From Promicromonospora sp. AC04 (GTDB lineage: Bacteria > Actinomycetota > Actinomycetes > Actinomycetales > Cellulomonadaceae): a DNA stretch of 64,000 nt. Location of the stretch: the NCBI RefSeq assembly GCF_003058225.1, contig NZ_QBUG01000010.1, positions 1-64,000 on the forward strand. The letters are read 5' to 3'. Below the pieces are notes generated by a model. It was not told the origin of the DNA. It saw only the letters and a list, made by a program, of their open reading frames with translations, and searched no databases. The translations under genes and the position numbers were made by a program. Positions 1-10,585 of this stretch are shown here, in pieces. Within the stretch, counting starts at the first letter, position 1. Each line of letters starts with the position of its first letter.

Positions 1-2
1 AC

Positions 3-74
3 CCCCGGACCATCGGCCCCCTCGCCCGCGCCGCCCTCGTCCTGATCCACCACACCACCGGACGCCAGGTCTAA
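3..74 (+). CDS. C-terminal end of an unidentified gene (partial)
   Basis: A frame open from the left edge of the window runs to a TAA at 72-74 and reads ...ARAALVLIHHTTGRQV. Codon composition (GC-rich third positions, alternating hydrophobic and small residues) looks like real coding sequence, and the other two frames are either closed or proline/arginine junk. Only about 23 residues are visible, too few to name a family. The gene would start outside the window. Confidence 0.35.
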   Translation, partial: PRTIGPLARAALVLIHHTTGRQV

Positions 75-126
75 CCCACTACCGGGAAAGGCTCATTGTC
101 TACGTGGAGCAACGCACCTCACCCGG

Positions 127-384
127 ATGTGCTGTGTGCCCGGCCGTTCCGGGCGGCAGGAGCTGGTCCCGCTCGACCTGCTCGGCCGGGTCAACAGCGT
201 CTACCGCTTGCTCGGCTGGAGGCTCATCCCCCTCGGCACGCTCGCCGGAGGCCTCATCGCCCACGAGATCGACGTCCGAGCGGGTTATCCCGTCGCCGGT
301 GCGCTCAGGGCGGCCGCGTTGGTGGTCAGCCTGCCGATCCTGATCCGGGTGCACCGCCAGGGGCCGCCGTCGGGCGGGGATTGA
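127..384 (+). pseudogene. C-terminal remnant of an MFS transporter
   Basis: From about base 148 the frame reads RQELVPLDLLGRVNSVYRLL followed by an IPLGTLAGGL stretch and a last hydrophobic helix ending near ILIRVHRQG. This matches the final two membrane helices of MFS_3-type drug or effector exporters; the intact MFS gene at 44398-45633 has the corresponding segment (RQLVTPDALLGRV...). About 330 N-terminal residues are missing. The ATG at 127 gives a non-homologous first six or so residues and has no ribosome binding site, so this is most likely a decayed fragment rather than an 85-residue gene. The upstream 81-120 region resembles half of the dispersed palindromic element described at 28909, which may mark the breakpoint. 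Confidence 0.65.
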
Positions 385-457
385 TCCGCCGTTCGGCATT
401 TTGCCGGCCTCTTGCGCCCGAAGTCGGCACCTTGCTGGGCCCTTCCGCTGAGGTCGG

Positions 458-507
458 CACTTGGCATCGAGATCGGTCCAGGGCTGGACCGATCTTGATG
501 CCAAGTG
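458..507. terminator. Long palindrome between convergent genes, probable bidirectional terminator
   Basis: Arms 458-480 and 485-507 are 23 bases each with one mismatch, around a GGGC loop. The structure lies between the MFS remnant (+) and the TauE-like gene (-). There is no T-tract, so intrinsic termination is inferred from position and stem strength only. Confidence 0.6.
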
Positions 508-551
508 TCGATCTGGGCGAACGAGGTTCAGCAAGCTGCTGACCGTGCTCG

Positions 552-1352
552 TCAGCGCCCCTGCTTCTCCAGGGCCTTGCGGATCTGCTGGATCAGCGCG
601 AACACCAGGAGCGCGGCGAAAGCGATCGAGGCGACGTTGTCGGGCAGCACCACCGACAGGCTGGCGCCGCCGAACGAGAAGACGGACGCCACCAGGCCGA
701 TGATTGCCGCCGTCTTGAGGTGGACCAGGCGGTTGCGGGCGTTGACCCAGGTCCCCGAGATGGCGGTGGGGATCATCGCGACCAGGGACGTGCCCTTGGC
801 GAGCGCGGGCGCGAAGTCGAACAGGGCGGACAGGCCCGGCACGGCGATCTGGCCGCCGCCGATACCGAGCAGACCCGACGCGATCCCCATGACGAGGCCG
901 AGCCCGACCATCCCCGCACCGTCGAGCAGGCTGGGGATGCCTTCGGCGGTGTCGACCGATGGCGGCTCGCCGAACCCGTCCAGCAGCGACCGCACGATGC
1001 CCGCGACGAGCACCCCGACGAACAGCCAGCGCAGCAGGGCCTCCGGGACGCGGGCGAGCAGCCGCGCGCCGTACGCCGCGCCGACCACCGAGCCCACAAC
1101 CAGCAGCGCGGCGGAGATCAGGTCGACGGCGTCGTGGGTCAGGTACGGGATGGACCCGACGATCGCGGCCGGGAGGATCGCGGCGAGCGAGTAGGCGCTG
1201 GCGCGGCGCTGGGTGAGGCCGCCGAGGGAGGTCAGGAGCGGCACCATCACGATTCCGCCGCCGAGGCCGAACAGTCCGGAGAACGACCCGCCGACGATCC
1301 CGACGAGGACGGCGCGGGGAGGAGTCAGGGAGTCGTCAGTCTGCTCGGTCAC
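552..1352 (-). CDS. TauE/SafE family sulfite/organosulfonate exporter-like membrane protein
   Basis: A 266-residue polytopic membrane protein of the TauE/SafE (old DUF81) family, whose members are anion exporters for sulfite, sulfoacetate or related organic anions; the true substrate is unknown here. The two diagnostic glycine-rich repeats are visible: [15 protein letters not shown] near residue 27 and [15 protein letters not shown] in the second half, consistent with the internally duplicated eight-helix fold and with normal length. The start overlaps the end of the upstream kinase-like gene by 17 bases, so both are probably one minus-strand operon. No sulfur gene sits alongside, so the substrate cannot be inferred from context. 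Confidence 0.85.
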   Translation of the reverse strand: MTEQTDDSLTPPRAVLVGIVGGSFSGLFGLGGGIVMVPLLTSLGGLTQRRASAYSLAAILPAAIVGSIPYLTHDAVDLISAALLVVGSVVGAAYGARLLARVPEALLRWLFVGVLVAGIVRSLLDGFGEPPSVDTAEGIPSLLDGAGMVGLGLVMGIASGLLGIGGGQIAVPGLSALFDFAPALAKGTSLVAMIPTAISGTWVNARNRLVHLKTAAIIGLVASVFSFGGASLSVVLPDNVASIAFAALLVFALIQQIRKALEKQGR

Positions 1353-1893
1353 CCCGTGATGATCTCAGGTGTGTGGCGATGGTCCGCGCACAGTCCATCG
1401 ACGAGGTGTTCGTGGTGTCGACCTCCAGGTCGTAGGCGACGCCCTCGTGGACGACGTCGGCCTGCTTCGCGGCCATGCCCGCCACGCGGTCGCCGCGGGC
1501 GGCCTCACGCTCCTCGGCGACCGCGGCGTCGCAGCGCACGCCGACCCAGAGCGTCGGCACGTCGCCCAGTGCGTCGAGCCAGCGCCGCTGCGACCCGGCG
1601 CCCCCGAGAAACACGTCGTCGACCACTATGTGCGCGCCCGCGCGCGCCATCGCGACGAGCCCGGTGATCCAGGCGTCCTGCAGCACCATGAACTCGTGCC
1701 CGACGTCGACGCCGCCGTCGTCCGCGAAGCCGATCCCGTCGCCGCCGGACGTCAGGCGGGCGGGCATCGCGTCGACGAGCGTGTCGATGCTCAGCGAGAG
1801 CCAGGCGTCGGGGAGGGCGGACTGCAGGTCGCGCGCGATCCTGGACTTGCCGGAGCTGGACCCGCCGTTGAGAACGATGACCTGGGTGTTCAT
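1336..1893 (-). CDS. Chloramphenicol phosphotransferase-like P-loop protein
   Basis: A 185-residue small P-loop kinase-like protein. It opens with [17 protein letters not shown], giving a Walker A motif at residues 10-17, and continues with [12 protein letters not shown] and an [14 protein letters not shown] segment typical of the CPT (chloramphenicol 3-O-phosphotransferase-like) family. Most chromosomal members have no proven antibiotic substrate, so resistance is not claimed. I chose the ATG at 1893 rather than an upstream one because the P-loop then begins at residue 10 and a -10-like TACCGT (1900-1905, minus strand) lies exactly six bases upstream, suggesting a leaderless message. It leads the operon with the TauE-like exporter. 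Confidence 0.75.
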   Translation of the reverse strand: MNTQVIVLNGGSSSGKSRIARDLQSALPDAWLSLSIDTLVDAMPARLTSGGDGIGFADDGGVDVGHEFMVLQDAWITGLVAMARAGAHIVVDDVFLGGAGSQRRWLDALGDVPTLWVGVRCDAAVAEEREAARGDRVAGMAAKQADVVHEGVAYDLEVDTTNTSSMDCARTIATHLRSSRGDRAD

Positions 1894-1899
1894 GCGGCA

Positions 1900-1905
1900 A
1901 CGGTA
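1900..1905 (-). promoter_or_regulatory. -10 hexamer of a leaderless promoter
   Basis: TACCGT on the minus strand, six bases before the ATG at 1893. Part of the recurring TAnnnT-N6/7-start pattern in this window. Confidence 0.45.
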
Positions 1906-1941
1906 CGAGTGTCGGTGACGCGCGCTACAGTGGAATTCCAA

Positions 1942-1962
1942 GTTGAGCGGAGTAGACTCAAC
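1942..1962. promoter_or_regulatory. HAIR element (HspR operator) in front of clpB
   Basis: GTTGAGC, seven bases, ACTCAAC: an inverted repeat matching the HAIR consensus CTTGAGT-N7-ACTCAAG bound by HspR, the MerR-type repressor of dnaK and clpB in actinobacteria. It lies 50 bases before the clpB start. A further half-site-like TTTGAGC follows at 1963-1969. This predicts heat-shock derepression of clpB. HspR itself is not in the window. Confidence 0.85.
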
Positions 1963-2011
1963 TTTGAGCTCGTTTCATCTTGTGCAACCTTCAGGACCCT
2001 TGGGAGGCCTC

Positions 2012-4642
<2,631 letters not shown>

Positions 4643-4648
4643 ACCGCT

Positions 4649-4688
4649 GGTCCCGGTGGCCCCCGCGCGCGGGCGGGCCACCGGGACC
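4649..4688. terminator. Bidirectional terminator between clpB and the GH43 gene
   Basis: Perfect 14-bp stem (4649-4662 with 4675-4688) starting seven bases after the clpB stop; the loop is itself GC-rich and self-complementary. The two flanking genes converge on it. Confidence 0.75.
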
Positions 4689-4701
4689 GGGCGAGGGCTG
4701 G

Positions 4702-6147
4702 TCAGCCCCTGCGCCAGAGCTGGGCGCCGGTGCCGTTGCACGCGTACATCGACAGGCGCGCGCCGTTGGCGGCGTTCCACTCGTAGTTGTCGAGGCACAG
4801 CCCCGAGGTCCGGTTCCGGAGCGAGAACCAGCCGTTCCCTCGGTCCTGGACCGACCAGTCCTGGTTGCTGCCGCCGTTGCAGGTCCACAGACCCACGTCG
4901 GAGTTGTTGGCCGTGGCACCGCCAAGGTTGTCGAGGCACTTGCCGGCGTAGAGGTTCTTGATCCGGTAGTAGCCGTTGACGTAGGTGAACTCCCACTTCT
5001 GAACGGAGTTCGAGCTGCACGTGTAGAGGCGCACGAGGGCGCCATCGGCCCTGTTCCACTCGTAGTCGTCGACACACTTGTCGCTGTACTGGCCGCGGAT
5101 GCCCGGCTGGCGCGTGCCGTTCGCGATGGGCTGGCCGAAGAACGGGTCACCCGTGTCCGACCAGTAGAGCTGCTGGGCCCGCGTGTGCCGGTTGGGGTCC
5201 GTGAGAGCGTCCGGCGTCGGGGTGGCGTAGTCGCGCGCGTGAAAGATCAGCATGTCGGTCACGCCGTCCTCGGCGACGGTGAAGCTGCCGTGGCCCGGAC
5301 CGTAGACGCCGTTGGCGGTCTGGAAGACGGGCGTCGACTTCTTGGTCCAGGAGGCGGGGTCCAGCAGGTTCGCCGACGCGGACGCCGAGAGGAGGCCCAG
5401 CTTGTACCGGGAGTCGGTCGCCGAAGCGGAGTACGCGATGAACACCTTCCCGTTCCTGACCAGCGGCGACGGGCCCTCGACCACGCCGGCGACGCCCTCC
5501 ATCTCCCACGAGTACGTCGGCCGGGCGATCTCGATCGCCGACGCTGTGTCGATCGTCGTCGGCGACGTCATCCGCGCCAGGTACATGTGGCTGTTGTAGC
5601 TGGTGCTCGGGCTGTCCTGCGCCCACGTGAAGTACCGGGTGCCGTTCACCGTGAACGACGCCGGGTCGAGCTGGAACGACTCCCAGCCGGTCGTCACCCG
5701 CGCGGGTGCGGTCCACGTGCCGGTGGTGGGGTCCGCCGACGTGTTCCTCATCCAGTAGAGGCGCTGCGCGAACTGTGAGGTGCTCGGTGACGCCGAGAAG
5801 TAGAGGTACCACGCGCCGTCGACGTACTGGATGTCGGGCGCCCAGATCCAGCCGCTGAGGTTGCCGGTGGACGGCGCGGTCAACGCGGTGACGGGCGTCG
5901 CGGTGGCGAGGCCCTCAAGGGTCTGGGAACGGCGCACCTCGACCCGCTTGTAGTCGGGCACGGAGGCGGTCATGTAGTAGTAGCCGTCGGTGTGCTTGTA
6001 GATCGCCGTGTCGGCGCGCTGCTGCACCAGCGGGTTCGGTACGTCGATGAACTGGGCGGCCGCGGGCGCTGCGACCAGCGCGAGGACCGACGCGGCGACG
6101 GCGAGGGCGGCGACGGTACGCCGTCGGATACGGGCGAGGATGCTCAA
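4702..6147 (-). CDS. Secreted GH43 exo/endo-arabinanase with C-terminal ricin-type (CBM13) module
   Basis: A 481-residue exported glycosidase. A signal peptide (residues 1-32, RIRRR then a hydrophobic core ending AAPAAA) precedes a five-bladed GH43 domain (about 35-340) with the early Asp in ADTAIYKHTDGYYY, WAPDIQYVDGAWYLYFSA and the probable catalytic acid in VVEGPSPLV. A ricin-B/CBM13 trefoil (about 348-480) follows with three QxW motifs (QKWEF, QDWSV, QLWRR). This order matches exo-1,5-alpha-L-arabinofuranosidases of GH43 subfamily 26, so arabinan is the likely substrate; xylan or arabinoxylan side chains are alternatives. The start is TTG at 6147, chosen because AAGGAG lies at 6153-6158. 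A LacI-type operator sits just upstream. Confidence 0.88.
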   Translation of the reverse strand: MSILARIRRRTVAALAVAASVLALVAAPAAAQFIDVPNPLVQQRADTAIYKHTDGYYYMTASVPDYKRVEVRRSQTLEGLATATPVTALTAPSTGNLSGWIWAPDIQYVDGAWYLYFSASPSTSQFAQRLYWMRNTSADPTTGTWTAPARVTTGWESFQLDPASFTVNGTRYFTWAQDSPSTSYNSHMYLARMTSPTTIDTASAIEIARPTYSWEMEGVAGVVEGPSPLVRNGKVFIAYSASATDSRYKLGLLSASASANLLDPASWTKKSTPVFQTANGVYGPGHGSFTVAEDGVTDMLIFHARDYATPTPDALTDPNRHTRAQQLYWSDTGDPFFGQPIANGTRQPGIRGQYSDKCVDDYEWNRADGALVRLYTCSSNSVQKWEFTYVNGYYRIKNLYAGKCLDNLGGATANNSDVGLWTCNGGSNQDWSVQDRGNGWFSLRNRTSGLCLDNYEWNAANGARLSMYACNGTGAQLWRRG

Positions 6148-6535
6148 GGCGACTCCTTTGTCATGTGAGCGCTAACATGGCGTACGGTGCCGCACCAGGA
6201 TGCTCCGGTCAAGGCTGGGCGTGCAGCCCGGTGTCCGCCGACCGACGGACTGCCCGTTACGCCGATCGGCCGACGCGGCGCCCCGCCCGGGTCTGCGATC
6301 CTCGGGGGGTCGACCGACGACGTAGCGGTCGGGCGTCCGAGCCGACCGACGCCAGTATGTGATGGTGTTGTGCAGGTGGCTGCCCGCTCGTTCATAACCG
6401 GAAATCCCGTACGTCCCTCTGTGTGCGGGTGAATCTGTGTGCGGGCATGCCGTGCACAGGCTCAGCACGGTAAGGGCGCGCGGGGGGCGAGCCGATGGGA
6501 GCCATTGGGAGAGGCAGACGGTCAGGGAGGGCCCG
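6148..6535. other. 388-bp divergent intergenic region
   Basis: Separates the GH43 gene (-) from the HTH regulator (+). The left end carries the GH43 ribosome binding site and the operator at 6162-6179. The remainder has no frame with convincing codon use; short frames here are arginine- and proline-rich shadows. GTGTGCGGG occurs twice at 6420-6445. No clear promoter for the plus-strand gene was recognised. Confidence 0.6.
6162..6179. promoter_or_regulatory. LacI-family operator upstream of GH43
   Basis: CATGTGAGCGCTAACATG is an 18-base palindrome with a single mismatched pair and the central CG step (AGCGCT) typical of LacI-family operators. It begins four bases beyond the GH43 ribosome binding site, where a bound repressor would block the promoter or early elongation. 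The cognate repressor is not adjacent; the LacI protein at 56268 is a distant candidate. Confidence 0.65.
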
Positions 6536-7555
6536 GTGCTGCGGTTCCACTTCACTTCGGATGATCTTGCCCGGGTTCGGATCGCGCCGGGCCCGGACCC
6601 CATGTGGGAGACGCTGCTCAGCGCCCACGTGGTGAACCAGCGTTCGGGCTCGATCCTGTTCGGGCCCTGGCGCGGGCGAGTGTTGTCCGGCCTGCCGCCG
6701 GCGGCACGGATGCTGCTGCGCCTGACGCCGCCGCAGGGCTACTCGCCGGACTTCCTCACGCCCCTGACCGGCGCCGAAGACTTCGAGGTCGGGCTCGACG
6801 CGGTGTTGTCCACACCGCCGGCCCGGCTCCGCCACGACATCTCGCGGCTCGCGCGGGGCAAGAAGCCGCATCTCTGGATGCGTGACCTCGCCGACGGGTC
6901 CGCGCCGGCCCTGCGCGGGCTGGGCGTTGCTATGCGCACCTACTACGAGCAGGCGGTCGGGCCGTACTGGAGCGGGATCCGTGCGGCCGTCGACCTCGAC
7001 CGGGCCGCGCGTACCCGCGCCTGGGTGGAGGGCGGCACCGAGCACGCGCTCCGGACCCTGCACCCCTCGATCCGGTGGGAGCATCCCGTGCTGTCGGTCT
7101 CGACGGCCGCGGAGCGGGACGTCCACCTGGCCGGTCGCGGCCTGCTGATCATCCCGTCGTACTTCTGCCATCGTGCCCCGATCTCGCTGGCCGACCCCGA
7201 GCTTCAGCCGCTGCTGCTCTACCCGATCGCCCACGAGCAGGTCTGGACGGACCGGAACTTCGAGAAACGGGCCGACGGCGGCCGTCAGCTCACCGCACTC
7301 CTCGGGCGCACGCGGGCCGCGGTGCTGCGCGCGCTCGACACCGGGGCGACGACCAGCGAGCTGGCGCAGCGGCTCGCGATCTCGCCGGCGTCGGCCTCGG
7401 AGCACGCCACGGTGCTGCGCAATGCCGGGCTCATCGCCAGCGAGCGTGAGCGCAACACCGTGATCCACGCGCTGACCCCGTTGGGCCGGACCTTGCTGGA
7501 CGGCGGCGGGCGAGTCCCGACGCCGCTGACGGCTACTGCAGCAGATCCTCTGTGA
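6536..7555 (+). CDS. ArsR-like winged-helix transcriptional regulator
   Basis: A 339-residue protein of a Streptomyces/actinobacterial regulator type: a long N-terminal region without catalytic motifs beginning MLRFHFTSDDLARVRIA, and a C-terminal winged helix (about residues 255-325) reading TTSELAQRLAISPASASEHATVLRNAGLI, which is ArsR-like in the recognition helix. The effector and targets are unknown. GTG at 6536 is chosen because GGGAGG lies seven bases upstream and the conserved RFHFT motif starts immediately. The last 23 bases overlap the convergent gene at 7533. It is divergent from the GH43 enzyme, but nothing shows that it controls it. Confidence 0.75.
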   Translation: MLRFHFTSDDLARVRIAPGPDPMWETLLSAHVVNQRSGSILFGPWRGRVLSGLPPAARMLLRLTPPQGYSPDFLTPLTGAEDFEVGLDAVLSTPPARLRHDISRLARGKKPHLWMRDLADGSAPALRGLGVAMRTYYEQAVGPYWSGIRAAVDLDRAARTRAWVEGGTEHALRTLHPSIRWEHPVLSVSTAAERDVHLAGRGLLIIPSYFCHRAPISLADPELQPLLLYPIAHEQVWTDRNFEKRADGGRQLTALLGRTRAAVLRALDTGATTSELAQRLAISPASASEHATVLRNAGLIASERERNTVIHALTPLGRTLLDGGGRVPTPLTATAADPL

Positions 7556-9470
7556 TCGGTTCCGCCGTGGTCGCCAGGCACAGGCCGACGCGGTCGCCGT
7601 CGCCCCACGACTCCTCGCTGGGCCCCCAGACCACGTAGCTCACCGAGTTCGTGACCGGGCTCGTGCGCGCCGTCGGACCGAGCTGCTTGGTGCCGCACAC
7701 CTGCGCGATGCGCTTGTCGACCTCGTCCCGGCCCGGCCAGACGGCGGCGTCGGCGAAGTCGGTGCGGCCCACCACCTGCGCGGTGTGCGAGGCATCGCAG
7801 GGAACCGCGAGCACCTCGGAGATCTCCCCGTCCGCGGGAACGGTCTCCACGCACGAGCCGAGCACCAGCTGCAGCGGGTGAACCTCCTGGGGCTCCGCGA
7901 TCATCGCGTCGATCGGCTCCCACTGCTGCCTGCTGACCACGTTCGCGATGATGGCGATCACCGCTACGACGGCCACCACGGCCAGCACCGCTCCGCCGAT
8001 CAGCGCGAACCGACGCCGCTTCGCGGTCTCGTCGGCCGGCGTGGGCGGGCGCCAGCCGGCGTACGAGGCCTCGGGCGCGTAGTCGTGCACGGCCGGGAAC
8101 GAGTGCGCCGAACCGCCGCGCGAAACGGGGAACGGCGACGGCGGCGTGGCGGAAGGCTGCGCCTGCGTCGGCGCGACCGGCTGATGCTGCGGCGGGGCGG
8201 TCTGCGTCGGGAACGGGCTCGGTGGCGCAGGCTCTGGCGGGGTGCGCGTCGCGGGCGGCGCGAAGAGTTCCGGCGTCTCGGCCGGAACTTTCTCCCCGGC
8301 GGACGGTTCCTCCGGGGGAGCTTCCTTGGCGGGAACTTCTTTGGTGGGGGCCTCGTCCGCGGGCGCGGCGGGGGGCCCATCCGCGGGCGCGCCTGCAGGA
8401 GAGGCCTCGTCCTCGGCCTTCTGCTCGTCGGCCTTCTGCCCCTCGGGCTTCTCGACCTCACTTGCGACGGTGCGCGGCCCCAGCGCCTTCTTGTGCGCTG
8501 CGGCGATCGCCGCGAAGGAGAGGGCCTTGAAGTCGAACGTCTCGTCGACGTCCGGGGCCGCCTCACTGCTCGACGGCGACTTGGCGCCGGCCTCGCCCTG
8601 ATCGACGGCGGCGGGCGCGGCGGGTTTGCTGTCGGCGGCGCCGTTCGCCCGCAGCTCCACTGCTTCCCTCCGCTCCGTCGCGGGTTCGGGGCTCGGCGCC
8701 GCTGCTTCCGCGGGTTCGGGCGTCGACCGCGCGGTCGGCGGAACGACGGCGATCTCCTCGGTGGGCGCCTGGTTAGGCTGCGGACGGCTCGGGGATCTCG
8801 GCGCGGGCTTGGTCGGCGTGGCGGGCTCAGCAGGTTCGGCGGGCGCGGCGGGTTCCGCGGCCTGCGGTTCGGGCGTGGGCTCCGCCTCTGCGGCGGGCTC
8901 GGCCAGGGTCGGCTCGGCCTCCGGGGCGAGCTTCGCTTCACCCTTGGCTGCCGCCTCCACACTCTCTGCCTCAGGCTCCGACGCGGACGACGCCTCCGCC
9001 GTCGGCGCGGGCGAGGAATCCTCGTCGGTCTCCGAAGTCGTGGTCTCCGAAGTCGTGGTCTCCGAAGTCGTGGTTTCTGGAGCCGTGGTTTCTGGAGCCG
9101 CATTCTCGGCGGCCGCCGTCTTGGCGCCCGCGATCTTGGCGACCGGGGTCTCCACGGCCGCCGACTCTGCGGTCTCGTCGCCCTTGGTCGGCACCTCCGC
9201 GGTCGGCACCTCCGCGGTTGGCACCTCCGCGGTCGGCGCCGACTCAATGATCTTGTCCGCAGGCTCGGACGCCTCGCCATCGGCAGCCTCGGGAGCGTCG
9301 CCGGCCTGCCCTGACGTCTCCGCGCCGCTCGCGCCGTCGTCCTTGCCGGTGAGGGTGTCGGGCGCGGGATCGGGCTCCGACCCGACCGCGGACGCCTTCG
9401 CTACGGGATCCTTTGCAGCAACCTCGGCGACTTCGGTGGCGGCCGGGGACTGGTCGGGCTTCGACGTCAT
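7533..9470 (-). CDS. Septum-formation-family membrane protein with long Ala/Pro/Glu-rich repeat tail
   Basis: A 645-residue type II-like membrane protein. Residues 1-480 are cytoplasmic low-complexity Ala/Pro/Glu sequence, with two arrays of 15-bp units (TTSET-type at 9031-9105, AEVPT-type at 9186-9240). One transmembrane helix (about 486-510, FALIGGAVLAVVAVVAVIAI) leads to an outer domain of about 120 residues (LGSCVETV...AVPCDASHTAQVVG...VCGTKQLG) that matches the actinobacterial Septum_form-type domain with paired cysteines. A role near the division septum is a family-level inference. ATG at 9470 (MTSKPDQSPAA) is preferred over an upstream in-frame ATG because composition changes there. 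The tail is far longer than in most members. Confidence 0.7.
   Translation of the reverse strand: MTSKPDQSPAATEVAEVAAKDPVAKASAVGSEPDPAPDTLTGKDDGASGAETSGQAGDAPEAADGEASEPADKIIESAPTAEVPTAEVPTAEVPTKGDETAESAAVETPVAKIAGAKTAAAENAAPETTAPETTTSETTTSETTTSETDEDSSPAPTAEASSASEPEAESVEAAAKGEAKLAPEAEPTLAEPAAEAEPTPEPQAAEPAAPAEPAEPATPTKPAPRSPSRPQPNQAPTEEIAVVPPTARSTPEPAEAAAPSPEPATERREAVELRANGAADSKPAAPAAVDQGEAGAKSPSSSEAAPDVDETFDFKALSFAAIAAAHKKALGPRTVASEVEKPEGQKADEQKAEDEASPAGAPADGPPAAPADEAPTKEVPAKEAPPEEPSAGEKVPAETPELFAPPATRTPPEPAPPSPFPTQTAPPQHQPVAPTQAQPSATPPSPFPVSRGGSAHSFPAVHDYAPEASYAGWRPPTPADETAKRRRFALIGGAVLAVVAVVAVIAIIANVVSRQQWEPIDAMIAEPQEVHPLQLVLGSCVETVPADGEISEVLAVPCDASHTAQVVGRTDFADAAVWPGRDEVDKRIAQVCGTKQLGPTARTSPVTNSVSYVVWGPSEESWGDGDRVGLCLATTAEPITEDLLQ
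9031..9240 (-). repeat. Two arrays of 15-bp in-frame repeats
   Basis: Five 15-bp units at 9031-9105 (TCCGAAGTCGTGGTC three times, then two TCTGGAGCCG variants) and about four at 9186-9240 (GGTCGGCACCTCCGC). Units are multiples of three, so copy-number change would preserve the frame of the septum-formation-family protein. Confidence 0.9.
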
Positions 9471-9616
9471 GCAGGTTAACTTACCGACATTCGGCAACGA
9501 CCTTGCTACCAGGAGGGCACCCACTTTCGGTGCGCTCCATTTATGGACAACTTCACCCGCTGATTTCCCCATCGCGAGTGGAACCTGGGCGCATCGCGCC
9601 CGGAACTCGTGACAGA

Positions 9617-10438
9617 TCAGTCCATAAGGTCGACGATCACGGGGACATGGTCGGAGGCGCCCTTGCCCTTGCGCTCGTCCCGGTCGATCACGGCACCCGA
9701 CGCGCGGCCCGCGAGCGCGGGCGACGCCCAGCAGAAGTCGATCCGCAGCCCCTTGTTCCGCGGGAAGGCGAGCTGCTGGTAGTCCCAGTAGGTGTAGGTG
9801 TGCTCCTCCGGGAGGAACTTCCGCGTCAGCTCCGTGTAGCCGGCCCCGCCGAACGCCTCGAACGCCGCCCGTTCCGGCGGGGACACGTGTGTCTTGCCCG
9901 CGAAGTCCGCGGCGTTGTACACGTCGGTGTCCAGCGGGATCACGTTCCAGTCACCCGTGAGCGCGACGGCGTCACCGGCGTCGGCCCAGGTCCGTGCCGA
10001 GGCCCGCAGGGCCTCCAGCCAGGCCAGCTTGTAGGTGTAGTGCGGGTCGTCGAGCGCGCGGCCGTGCGGCACGTACAGACTCCACACACGGACGCCGCCG
10101 CAGGTCGCGCCGATCGCCCGAGCCTCGACCGGCGGTGCGACGTCGAGCAGCGCATCGGGGCCGTCGTCGAGCACCTTGGCGAAACCGGGCTGGCCCGGGA
10201 ACTGGGTGGCGACGTCGTCCAGGCCGACGCGGGACGCGATCGCCACGCCGTTCCACTGCGACAGCCCGAAGTGCGCCACCTGGTACCCGGCGGCCTCGAA
10301 GGCCGCCGTCGGGAACTGGTCGTCCCGGCACTTGGTCTCCTGGATCGCCAGGACGTCGGTCTGCGACCGGTCGAGGAAGGCGAGCGCGCGGTCGAGACGC
10401 GTGCGGATGGAGTTGACGTTCCAGGTGACGAGGCGCAC
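9617..10438 (-). CDS. xthA: Exodeoxyribonuclease III
   Basis: A 273-residue AP endonuclease/3'-5' exonuclease of the EEP fold for base-excision repair. Motifs in order: RLVTWNVNSIR at the N-terminus, the metal-binding Glu in LAIQETKCRDDQFP, GVAIASR, LTGDWNVIPLDTDVYN, the WDYQQLAFPRNKGLRIDF segment and the C-terminal SDHVPVIVDL with the catalytic Asp-His. Length is typical. GTG at 10438 gives the family-standard start at RLVTWN, and TACGCT lies seven bases upstream on the minus strand, so the message is probably leaderless. Divergent from the peptide transporter operon. Confidence 0.95.
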   Translation of the reverse strand: MRLVTWNVNSIRTRLDRALAFLDRSQTDVLAIQETKCRDDQFPTAAFEAAGYQVAHFGLSQWNGVAIASRVGLDDVATQFPGQPGFAKVLDDGPDALLDVAPPVEARAIGATCGGVRVWSLYVPHGRALDDPHYTYKLAWLEALRASARTWADAGDAVALTGDWNVIPLDTDVYNAADFAGKTHVSPPERAAFEAFGGAGYTELTRKFLPEEHTYTYWDYQQLAFPRNKGLRIDFCWASPALAGRASGAVIDRDERKGKGASDHVPVIVDLMD

Positions 10439-10445
10439 GTGGGCC

Positions 10446-10451
10446 AGCGTA
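10446..10451 (-). promoter_or_regulatory. -10 hexamer of leaderless xthA promoter
   Basis: TACGCT on the minus strand, seven bases before GTG 10438. Confidence 0.45.
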
Positions 10452-10573
10452 CTTGCGGTACTCCGATGGCTCCTCGACCCGACCGGCAAGTACGCCTACC
10501 GGCGTCAGGACGGCGTCGCTGTGATTCCCGCCGCACTTCTGGGACCCTGACAACCGAGCGGTTTCACCCCGAC

Positions 10574-10579
10574 TACCCT
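10574..10579 (+). promoter_or_regulatory. -10 hexamer of leaderless peptide-transporter promoter
   Basis: TACCCT lies six bases before GTG 10586, and CTGACA at 10547-10552 could be a loosely spaced -35. No ribosome binding site precedes the start. Confidence 0.5.
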
Positions 10580-10585
10580 GGTTTC

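Noticed and set aside
96-542. 148-codon frame at the left end
   Set aside because: Arg/Pro-rich, out of frame with the MFS fragment, and reads through a palindrome.
6165-6432. Several 60-140 codon frames in the GH43/HTH intergenic region
   Set aside because: Overlap the operator and ribosome binding site, and have no family resemblance or start signals.
7785-9314. Plus-strand Arg/Gly-rich frame opposite the septum-family gene
   Set aside because: Composition is that of reversed Ala/Pro/Glu codons; the minus strand has a TM helix and a recognisable domain.
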